Shown here piece by piece: positions 26,347 through 33,136 of a DNA stretch of 50,336 nucleotides. The position numbers and the translations under genes were made by a program. This DNA comes from Clostridiales bacterium (GTDB lineage: Bacteria; Bacillota; Clostridia; Saccharofermentanales; Saccharofermentanaceae). Under the pieces are notes generated by a model. That model was given only the letters and a program-made list of their open reading frames with translations. It ran no database searches and was not told the DNA's origin. Position 1 is the first letter of the stretch. Every line of letters starts with the position of its first letter. The DNA lies in the NCBI GenBank assembly GCA_017551865.1, contig JAFZKB010000011.1, forward strand, positions 1-50,336, in the 5' to 3' direction.

Positions 26347-28149
26347 ATGGATCCAAATGCAAGAGACATAGCGGAATATAAAGTGACCATAGAAGCGGAA
26401 GACATTCTGTTTTCTTATGCCACTAATTCCGGAAAGAATGTCGTTGCAGTGGATCACGCTTCTTTTTCCGTTAAAAAGGGAGAATATGTGGCGATCCTCG
26501 GGAGAAACGGCTCCGGAAAGTCCACGCTGGCGAAGATGGTCAACCTCCTGGAGACCCCGGATGCCGGAAAACTTTCCGTATTTGAGATCTCCGCGGATGA
26601 TGATGAGAATTTCTGGAAGATCCGTTCCCACTGCGGCATGGTTTTCCAGAATCCGGATAACCAGATCGTCGGTACGACGGTGGAAGAAGACGTGGCATTC
26701 GGCCCGGAAAATCTCTCGGTCCCGCTCCCGGAACTGACCCAGCGCGTGGAAAAAGCACTGGGATATGTCGGACTTCTCGAAAAGGCGGACAAACAGCCGT
26801 CTTCCCTGTCCGGCGGACAGAAACAGAAACTGGCGATCGCTGGTGTTCTGGCTATGGAGCCGCAGCTTCTGATCCTCGACGAGAGCACATCAATGCTCGA
26901 TCCGAAGGCAAGAGATGAGTTTTTGCATCTGGTCGCCAGGATGCGTCAGGATAAAGGGATCACAGTCCTTCACATTACGCACGACATGCACGAAGCGTAT
27001 CTTGCAGACAGAGTGATCGTGCTCGAAAAGGGCAAGATCCGCTTGAATGGTACGCCGCCGGAAGTATTTTCCCAGGTGGACACGATCCGAAGCCTCGGAC
27101 TTGAGCTTCCGAAATGGGCGGAACTTCTGTATGAAGTGGGACGGATCTGCGGGGTAAAACCGGAGCAGAATGATTTCATTTCAGAGAAAAATGCGGTGAA
27201 GAAGATCAACGAGATCCTGAGGGAAACAGATGTTTCCATGATCTCCAGGGAAGAACGTCCCACGCATGAAGTGGATGATCAGGTCGTCCTGCGTGTGAAT
27301 AATCTCGCCTACAGCTATGAGAAAAAAGAAAAGAACACGATCTCCGGTATCCATTTCGATGTAAAAAAGGGTGAGATCGTCGCGGTCATCGGCCACAGCG
27401 GCTCCGGAAAGACGACGCTGATCTCCCAGCTGAACGGAATCCTGCGTCCATCTGAAGGATCGGTCGAAATCTGGGATGAAGAAGAGAAGAAGTATATTAC
27501 CACGGACAAAAACACGGACGTCAAGCGAATTCGCCGCCATGTGGGGCTTCTTTTCCAGTATCCGGAATACCAGCTTTTCGAGGAGACGGTGGAAAAAGAT
27601 ATCCAGTTCGGTCCGAAGAAAATGGGATATGACGAGGAAAAGTGCGAACGCCTGATGCGTGAATCCCTTCCGCTTGTAGGGCTTTCTGAAGAAGTGCTGA
27701 AGAGATCGCCGTTTGAACTGTCCGGTGGACAGAAAAGAAGAGTCGCGTTTGCCGGCATCCTGGCGATGGATCCGGACGTTCTTATACTCGACGAGCCTGC
27801 AGCAGGTCTGGATCCGGCCGGACAAAAGGAGATCTTCGGGTATATCGAGACACTTCGGTCGAATGGCAAGTCCATCGTTCTGGTCTCTCACGATATGGAC
27901 GAAGCGGCACGTATTGCAGATCGTGTTCTTGTTTTGAAAAAAGGAAGACAGGAGTTCTTCGGCACGCCGAAGGAGCTTTTCGCTGAGCATACTGATTTTA
28001 TTGCTATGAGGCTTGACCGCCCCTGCCTGATGCAGACCATGCTCGATCTGAAGAAAGATCATCCGAACGTGGATGCGTGTCTTTTCGATGTGAAAGAAGC
28101 GGCGCAGGATCTGGTGTTCGGGTCTGATGGGGAGGTGACTGCCCCATGA
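26347..28149 (+). CDS. fused energy-coupling factor (ECF) transporter ATPase, two ABC domains
   Basis: 600 residues holding two complete ABC ATPase domains in one chain. Domain 1 (about 15-250): Walker A GRNGSGKST, signature LSGGQKQKLAIAG, Walker B LLILDESTSMLDP. Domain 2 (about 305-560): Walker A GHSGSGKTT, signature LSGGQKRRVAFAG, Walker B VLILDEPAAGLDP. These match EcfA1 and EcfA2 in order. In most Firmicutes the two are separate adjacent genes. ATG 26347 has GGAG 10 nt upstream. It energises vitamin or metal uptake through EcfT and exchangeable S components; none is encoded here. Overlaps ecfT by 4 nt. Confidence 0.94.
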   Translation: MDPNARDIAEYKVTIEAEDILFSYATNSGKNVVAVDHASFSVKKGEYVAILGRNGSGKSTLAKMVNLLETPDAGKLSVFEISADDDENFWKIRSHCGMVFQNPDNQIVGTTVEEDVAFGPENLSVPLPELTQRVEKALGYVGLLEKADKQPSSLSGGQKQKLAIAGVLAMEPQLLILDESTSMLDPKARDEFLHLVARMRQDKGITVLHITHDMHEAYLADRVIVLEKGKIRLNGTPPEVFSQVDTIRSLGLELPKWAELLYEVGRICGVKPEQNDFISEKNAVKKINEILRETDVSMISREERPTHEVDDQVVLRVNNLAYSYEKKEKNTISGIHFDVKKGEIVAVIGHSGSGKTTLISQLNGILRPSEGSVEIWDEEEKKYITTDKNTDVKRIRRHVGLLFQYPEYQLFEETVEKDIQFGPKKMGYDEEKCERLMRESLPLVGLSEEVLKRSPFELSGGQKRRVAFAGILAMDPDVLILDEPAAGLDPAGQKEIFGYIETLRSNGKSIVLVSHDMDEAARIADRVLVLKKGRQEFFGTPKELFAEHTDFIAMRLDRPCLMQTMLDLKKDHPNVDACLFDVKEAAQDLVFGSDGEVTAP

Positions 28150-28961
28150 TGAAAGATGTTTCGATCGGACGTTATGTACAGGGAGATTCCGTCCTGCATA
28201 AACTCGATCCGCGCATGAAGGTGATCCTGTTTATCCTTTATATGTGCGCGCTCTTTATGGCCAATACACCGATCGCTATGATCGCTGCTTTTGCCGTGAT
28301 CCTGTTTCTGGCACTGCTTTCAAAGATAAGCCCGATCGAGATCCTGCGGTCTGTCCGGCCGATCGTGTTCATAATGATGTTTATTTTCGTGATCAATGTC
28401 CTGACGATCCGTTCCGGCGATACGCTATGGAGTTGGGGCGTCCTGAAGGTCACGAGCGGTGGTCTCGAAAGAGCTGTTATGCTGGCATTCCGCCTGCTCC
28501 TTCTGATCCTGGCGACAAGCCTTCTGCTGTCACTGACCACGACGCCGCTGAAACTTGCTGATGCGCTGGAATCTCTGGGTTCCCCGCTCAAAGTGTTTAA
28601 GGTGCCGGTCAATGAGATGGCCATGACCATCTCTATCGCCCTGCGTTTTATCCCGACGCTGGCCGAGGAGACAGATAAGATCATGAAGGCACAGTCCAGC
28701 CGTGGTGCGGAATACGATACCGGAAACGTGTTCCAGCGCGCAAAAGGATATGTAACTGTACTCGTCCCGCTGTTCGTCAGTGCTTTTAAAAGAGCGGAGG
28801 AACTTGCGGTGGCGATGGATGCCAGATGCTATCAGGGAGGAGTCGGGAAGACCAAGCTTCATCCCCTTCGTCTGAAGCCTTCGGATTATCTGTGGATGCT
28901 GGTCCTGACTGCTGTCGCATTTATCCCGCTGGCGGTAGATTTCTTGTGGAATTTGAAGTAA
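28146..28961 (+). CDS. ecfT: ECF transporter transmembrane protein EcfT
   Basis: 271 residues, with about five to six membrane segments. The two coupling motifs of T components, SSRGAEYDTG (about 180) and AMDARCYQGG (about 222), are present; they contact the grooves of the two ATPase domains. The ATGA overlap with the fused ATPase gene supports a fixed stoichiometry. Confidence 0.95.
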   Translation: MMKDVSIGRYVQGDSVLHKLDPRMKVILFILYMCALFMANTPIAMIAAFAVILFLALLSKISPIEILRSVRPIVFIMMFIFVINVLTIRSGDTLWSWGVLKVTSGGLERAVMLAFRLLLLILATSLLLSLTTTPLKLADALESLGSPLKVFKVPVNEMAMTISIALRFIPTLAEETDKIMKAQSSRGAEYDTGNVFQRAKGYVTVLVPLFVSAFKRAEELAVAMDARCYQGGVGKTKLHPLRLKPSDYLWMLVLTAVAFIPLAVDFLWNLK

Positions 28962-29008
28962 AATGATTCGCGTGTGGCGGATTTCAAAAAAATGAGGAGA
29001 GTTTTGAA

Positions 29009-29986
29009 ATGGCATATTTTGTAGGAATCGATCTGGGCGGCACGAATATTAAGGCCGGCGTTGTATCTGAAAAGGGTGAACTTCTGAATAAGGTCAGCAT
29101 TAAGACAAATGCAGACCGTGCAATGGAAGAGATCATCACAGACATGGGAAAACTGGCGAAGCAGGCAATCGAAGAGGCCGGCATTTCCGAGTCCGACGTA
29201 TCTGCGATCGGTATCGGATCCCCGGGAACCCCGGACAACAAGGCAGGTACACTGGTCTATGCGACCAACCTTCCCTTCGTGAACGCACCTATGAGAAAGA
29301 TCATCCGTGAGGTCATCGACCTCCCGGTATATATCGATAATGACGCCAACTGCGCAGCCATGGCGGAGAGTGTTTCCGGTGCGGCAGCAGATGTTGCGGA
29401 TTCCGTAACGATCACTCTCGGTACAGGTATCGGATGCGGCGTCATCATCAACAATCGTATTTTCTCCGGATTCAACCAGGCAGGCTCTGAATTCGGACAT
29501 CACGTCATCATGGTCAACGGGCAGCAGTGTTCCTGCGGTCGCAAGGGCTGCTTCGAGGCATATGGTTCCGCTTCTGCTCTGGCTAGAATGACCGAAGAAG
29601 CCGCAGCGGCAAACCCGACCTCCATCCTCGGTAAACTGATCGAGGAAAACGGCGGACAATCCAATGCAAGAATTGCCTTCGACGGTATGAGAGCGGGCGA
29701 TGAGGTCTCCGCGAATGTTGTGGATACATATATTGACTACCTTTCTGAAGGTCTGGCAAATGCAATCAATACATTCATGCCGGAAGTCCTGCTGATCGGC
29801 GGCGGTGTTTGCAACGAAGGTGATCCGCTGATGATCCCGCTCCGCGAGAAGACCATGAGCAAGCCTTTCTTCGGCCCGGGCGTTAGAAAGACCGAGATCC
29901 GTGTTGCCAAAATGGGCAACGATGCCGGTATCGTTGGTGCCGCTATGATGGGTAAGGCCTGCTTCGACGACAAGATCCAGGGTTAA
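29009..29986 (+). CDS. glcK: ROK-family glucokinase
   Basis: 325 residues. N-terminal ATP/phosphate motif GIDLGGTNIKAG, second motif ITLGTGIGCGVIINN, ROK zinc motif with C-x-C-x-x-x-x-C (QQCSCGRKGCFEAYGS). These match glucokinases that make glucose 6-phosphate with ATP. AGGAG 10 nt upstream. The gene lies between ecfT and truA, which are adjacent in most Firmicutes, so it is an insertion in this cluster. A kinase for another hexose or N-acetyl sugar cannot be excluded. Confidence 0.9.
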   Translation: MAYFVGIDLGGTNIKAGVVSEKGELLNKVSIKTNADRAMEEIITDMGKLAKQAIEEAGISESDVSAIGIGSPGTPDNKAGTLVYATNLPFVNAPMRKIIREVIDLPVYIDNDANCAAMAESVSGAAADVADSVTITLGTGIGCGVIINNRIFSGFNQAGSEFGHHVIMVNGQQCSCGRKGCFEAYGSASALARMTEEAAAANPTSILGKLIEENGGQSNARIAFDGMRAGDEVSANVVDTYIDYLSEGLANAINTFMPEVLLIGGGVCNEGDPLMIPLREKTMSKPFFGPGVRKTEIRVAKMGNDAGIVGAAMMGKACFDDKIQG

Positions 29987-29990
29987 GAAA

Positions 29991-30779
29991 ATGAGTGAGG
30001 AAGGCAGAAACCCTGCGGATATCCGCATCGCTTTGCTCACAGAATATGATGGGACTGACTTTGTCGGTTTTCAAAGACAGGATAACGGGCGCTCCGTACA
30101 GCAGACACTGGAAGAAGCAGTGGAGAAGGTGTACGGGCGCTTTTGCCGTATTTACGGTTGCAGCCGGACGGACTCCGGCGTCCACGCAAAGGGGCATGTA
30201 TCCCATGTAGATGTTCCTTTTCCGATCCCGGCCGACAAGATCCCGCTTGCATTGAACGCGGTCCTCGATGATGATCTCGTCGTGCTTGCGGCAAGGGAAG
30301 TTCCAGAGTCTTTCCACGCGCGTTTCAACAGTAAGGGGAAGCGCTACTGCTATCGTTTACGAAACGCGAAGGTGCCGTCAGCCGTCAACAGAAGGACAGA
30401 AGCGTTTGTTCCAGGAGTCCTTGATGTAGAATCAATGAACGACGCGGCCGCCGCTTTTATCGGCACCCATGACTTTTCGGCGTTCCGCGCTCAGGGCGGC
30501 CCGGACATCACTCCGATCCGAACTATGAAAGATGTGTATGTAAGAAGGAACACTGCGGATCCCGACCTTGTCGAGATCACCGTCATCGGCGAGTCTTTTC
30601 TATACAATATGGTAAGGATCATGGCGGGGACACTGGTCTATGTCGGCCAGGGGAAGATGACCCGTGCCGAGATCGAGAAACTCCTGACGGGGGAAGGTGT
30701 AAGAAAAGAGGCCGGGAAGACAATGCCGGCCAAAGGACTCACTTTGGAAGAAGTGTTCTACGATGATCTTTCGTGGTAA
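29991..30779 (+). CDS. truA: tRNA pseudouridine synthase A
   Basis: 262 residues. It makes pseudouridine at positions 38-40 of tRNA anticodon arms. The catalytic Asp is in CSRTDSGVHAKGH (about residue 60). Also present: KGKRYCYRLRN, THDFSAFRAQGG, and ESFLYNMVRIMAGTLVYVGQ near the C-terminus. It starts 4 nt after the kinase stop, probably by translational coupling. Confidence 0.96.
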   Translation: MSEEGRNPADIRIALLTEYDGTDFVGFQRQDNGRSVQQTLEEAVEKVYGRFCRIYGCSRTDSGVHAKGHVSHVDVPFPIPADKIPLALNAVLDDDLVVLAAREVPESFHARFNSKGKRYCYRLRNAKVPSAVNRRTEAFVPGVLDVESMNDAAAAFIGTHDFSAFRAQGGPDITPIRTMKDVYVRRNTADPDLVEITVIGESFLYNMVRIMAGTLVYVGQGKMTRAEIEKLLTGEGVRKEAGKTMPAKGLTLEEVFYDDLSW

Positions 30780-30796
30780 AGATATCGCGCTGAATA

Positions 30797-30854
30797 AAAC
30801 CTTCTCACGCTTGTCCTCGGGCTTTGCCATGCGGAGGCGCTTCGAAGGTTTTTT
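30797..30854 (+). terminator. composite terminator after truA
   Basis: Outer stem AAACCTTC (30797-30804) with GAAGGTTT (30844-30851), then a T-run to 30854. The 39-nt loop has its own small hairpin (GGC-TTT-GCC) flanked by GTCCTC on the left and TGCGGAG on the right. Similar inner modules occur in the terminators at 31499-31554 and 31943-32002. Confidence 0.85.
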
Positions 30855-30899
30855 CATGCGCGAATTCTTTTGATGAAAGATTCCCTCAGAACAGGATTC

Positions 30900-30928
30900 T
30901 TGCAAATTGAGTTCTTTTCCCGTACTAT
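30900..30928 (+). promoter_or_regulatory. promoter of ppiB
   Basis: TTGCAA (30900-30905), 17-nt spacer, TACTAT (30923-30928), 58 nt before the start codon. Confidence 0.75.
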
Positions 30929-30985
30929 CAAGAGAGTGGTCCTATACGACTAAGATCCAAGACAACTATTGAAGGAGATATGACA

Positions 30986-31471
30986 ATGGCAAATCCAATT
31001 GTAACTATTGAGATGGAAAACGGGGGCATCATGAAGCTGGAACTTTATCCGGACGTGGCCCCGATCAGTGTACAGAATTTCGTAGATCTTATCGAGAAAG
31101 GTTTCTATGACGGACTTATCTTCCACCGCGTCATTTCCGGATTCATGATTCAGGGCGGTGACCCGACAGGTACAGGCATGGGTGGCCCGGGCCATCACAT
31201 CAAGGGCGAGTTCAGAGCGAACGGCGTTCCGAACGACCTGTCCCACGAGCGTGGAGTCCTCTCCATGGCCAGAGCCGGTGACCCGAACTCCGCTGGATCC
31301 CAGTTCTTTATCATGCACGAAGACGGCCCGTTCCTCGATGGCAACTATGCGGCATTCGGTAGAATCATCGAAGGTATCGAAGTGGTGGACGAGATTGCGT
31401 CCACACCGACGGACAGAGCAGACAGACCGCTGAAGGAACAGCGCATGAAGAAAGTAACTGTCGTTAAGTAA
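30986..31471 (+). CDS. ppiB: peptidyl-prolyl cis-trans isomerase, cyclophilin type
   Basis: 161 residues, one cyclophilin domain, no signal peptide, so cytoplasmic. Active-site stretch FHRVISGFMIQGGDPTGTG contains the catalytic Arg; MARAGDPNSAGSQFFI and FLDGNYAAFGR complete the fold. I chose ATG 30986 because AAGGAG ends 8 nt upstream; ATG 30980 is only 2 nt from it. It has its own promoter and terminator. Confidence 0.96.
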   Translation: MANPIVTIEMENGGIMKLELYPDVAPISVQNFVDLIEKGFYDGLIFHRVISGFMIQGGDPTGTGMGGPGHHIKGEFRANGVPNDLSHERGVLSMARAGDPNSAGSQFFIMHEDGPFLDGNYAAFGRIIEGIEVVDEIASTPTDRADRPLKEQRMKKVTVVK

Positions 31472-31498
31472 CATCGTTTGTTTTATTGAAGCAAGAAG

Positions 31499-31554
31499 AC
31501 CTTCCTTGTACTGTCCCCGGAGAATGCTCCAGCGGAGGTGCGGGAAGGTTTTTT
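31499..31554 (+). terminator. composite terminator after ppiB
   Basis: Outer stem ACCTTCC (31499-31505) with GGAAGGT (31543-31549) and six T. Inside: GTAC/GTGC pairing and a GGAG-AATG-CTCC hairpin flanked by TGTCCCC and AGCGGAGG, the same layout as the terminator after truA. Confidence 0.88.
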
Positions 31555-31620
31555 ACATGCGGCAAATTCTGGCGATGAGGCGGGGAGACTAGTGAGATTT
31601 CGGATAAGATTCTTTTGCCT

Positions 31621-31920
31621 CATGGGGAATCCGGGAGAGTTCAATAACCCATGCCCTAAAAAAGTGATGGTTTTCATGGGGAAATATGGAAAACAATAAT
31701 TCCCATGCCGAAAATAGAGACGATTTTCATGGGGAATCATAGAAAACAAAATTTCCCATGACAGAACAGGCTGGATTTTCGGTTTTTGGGCATGGGAAAA
31801 TGAAGCAAATAAAAATACCCATGATTCGAACGGCATGGGGATTTTACAATCCTTTGCTTTCCCATGAAAACAGTCGAAAAATCAAGCAAGGGAAAACAAA
31901 GATCCTTCACAAACCCCATG
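31621..31920. repeat. array of alternating CATGGG / CCCATG hexamers in 33-bp inverted-repeat units
   Basis: CATGGG occurs at 31621, 31675, 31728, 31791 and 31834; CCCATG at 31648, 31702, 31755, 31818, 31861 and 31915. Every CATGGG is followed exactly 27 nt later by CCCATG, so there are five 33-bp units (hexamer, 21 nt, inverted hexamer). A sixth unit, 31887-31920, has CAAGGG as its left arm. Gaps between the exact units are 21, 20, 30 and 10 nt. The inner 21 nt are AT-rich and mostly not conserved, though units 2 and 3 share GAAAACAA at the same place. The 563-base gap (31472-32034) holds no credible gene: only this array and two terminators facing each other. Function unknown. Confidence 0.9.
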
Positions 31921-31942
31921 AAGTCTCCCTTTAGCGAACATG

Positions 31943-32002
31943 AAAAAAGTTTTCGAAGTGCCTTCGCAGGACGAAAGTCCGAGGACCAGCACAAGAAAAC
32001 TT
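31943..32002 (-). terminator. composite terminator of the glycosyltransferase gene (minus strand)
   Basis: On the minus strand, outer stem AAGTTTTC/GAAAACTT (plus positions 31995-32002 and 31947-31954), with a six-T run at 31943-31948. The loop has GTGC/GCAC pairing and a GGAC-TTTC-GTCC hairpin flanked by GTCCTC and TGCGAAG, closely similar to the truA terminator. It lies 33 nt beyond the stop codon. Confidence 0.88.
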
Positions 32003-32034
32003 CTTTTATGCCAAATATGAATCGAAGTAATGAC

Positions 32035-32994
32035 TTAATCTTCTTCTTTCTCTTCTTTCTTGCTCTCGCTGTCTTCCGAGATCACATAGAGCGGTCTGTG
32101 CTTGACTTCAATGTATGTCTTCGCCAGATACTCTCCGATGATACCGAGGGCCATGAGGACCATGCCGCCGAGGAAGAGCATGAAGGAGAGGAGGGAAGGA
32201 TAGCCAGGTACGTCATCCCAGATACGGAGCATGATCGCGTGGACGAAGTAATAGACCAGGTAGCCGAACGACAGGCAGGAGATGAAGAATCCAACGAGTG
32301 TGGCGATGCGTAGAGGGGCGGTGGTGAAGGAGACGATACCTTCGATGGCGTAGAGGAACAAAGACCAGAAGGACCACTTCGTCTCGCCGGCAATACGCTC
32401 GACATTTTCGAACTCCAGCCATTTGGTACGGAAACCGACCCAGGCGAAGATACCTTTGCTGAAGCGCTGACGCTCGGAAAGGGACAGGATCGCATTGACG
32501 ACCGGGCGGGTCATGACGCGGAAGTCTCTGGCACCATCGACGATCTCGACATCTGTGAACTTGTTGATCAGACGATAGAAACGGCGGGCGAAGAAACTGC
32601 GGATGGGCGGTTCGCCTTTTCTGGAGACGCGGCGGGTAGCGACGATGTCACACTCTCCGGATTCGAGGGTCTCAAACATCTCCGGAAGAAGCGACGGCGG
32701 ATCCTGCATATCAGCATCCAGAAGACCGATCCACTCACCTTTGGCGGCTGAGAGACCGGCATACATGGCGGCTTCTTTTCCGAAATTGCGGGAAAAAGAG
32801 ATGTAACGGACACGCGGGTCCTTGGCGGCCATATCCTTTAAGACCTGAAGGGTCTTGTCGCGGCTGCCGTCATTAACGAAGATCAGCTCATAGCTGTACT
32901 TCGGGCATTCGTCCATGACTTTGCAGAGCGCCTCGTAAAGAAACGGGAGCGCTTCTTCTTCGTTGTAACACGGGACCATCAGACTGACCAGCAT
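32035..32994 (-). CDS. membrane-anchored family 2 glycosyltransferase, GtrB/CsbB type
   Basis: 319 residues. Residues 1-225 are a GT-A domain: VPCYNEEEALP at the nucleotide-sugar end, FVNDGSRD, and the DxD-bearing LLDADMQDPP. AGETKWSFWSLF precedes two C-terminal membrane segments (about 232-255 and 268-295), then a short charged tail. This is the layout of enzymes that move a sugar from UDP/GDP onto undecaprenyl phosphate. GAGGTG is 7 nt before ATG. It diverges from two YfhO genes; the CsbB-YfhO pair of Bacillus subtilis glycosylates lipoteichoic acid in this two-step way. Sugar and acceptor here are unknown. Confidence 0.92.
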   Translation of the reverse strand: MLVSLMVPCYNEEEALPFLYEALCKVMDECPKYSYELIFVNDGSRDKTLQVLKDMAAKDPRVRYISFSRNFGKEAAMYAGLSAAKGEWIGLLDADMQDPPSLLPEMFETLESGECDIVATRRVSRKGEPPIRSFFARRFYRLINKFTDVEIVDGARDFRVMTRPVVNAILSLSERQRFSKGIFAWVGFRTKWLEFENVERIAGETKWSFWSLFLYAIEGIVSFTTAPLRIATLVGFFISCLSFGYLVYYFVHAIMLRIWDDVPGYPSLLSFMLFLGGMVLMALGIIGEYLAKTYIEVKHRPLYVISEDSESKKEEKEED

Positions 32995-33075
32995 GTTCGC
33001 ACCTCGTAAACCAAATACTATGCTTACAGTATACTACATTCCCCATATAATAAGATATGTCCAATCGTTAACCTT

Positions 33076-33104
33076 TTGGAAACACGGCATTTTTGTGATA
33101 CGAT
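33076..33104 (+). promoter_or_regulatory. promoter of the yfhO-yfhO-pgm operon
   Basis: TTGGAA (33076-33081), 17-nt spacer, extended -10 TGTGATACGAT (33094-33104). It lies in the 142-nt divergent region; on the minus strand a possible TATACT -10 for the glycosyltransferase is near 33030, without a good -35. Confidence 0.72.
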
Positions 33105-33136
33105 GCTAATGACAAATTATTTATAGGAGTTTTCTC

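Noticed and set aside
31483..31836. Minus-strand open frame across the hexamer array, 117 codons
   Set aside because: It covers the ppiB terminator and the repeats, has no ribosome binding site, and the 53-, 63- and 43-nt steps shift the frame between repeats, so the periodicity is not coding.
31621..31920. CRISPR array
   Set aside because: The repeated units are six bases long, alternate in orientation, and there are no cas genes; CRISPR repeats are longer and direct.
31621..31920. parS or replication iterons
   Set aside because: The hexamers do not resemble the Firmicutes parS consensus or DnaA boxes, and no parA/parB, dnaA or rep gene is near.
30780..32034. Insertion sequence or transposon remnant around ppiB
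   Set aside because: No transposase fragment, no long terminal inverted repeats and no target-site duplication were seen; the repeats are short and internal.
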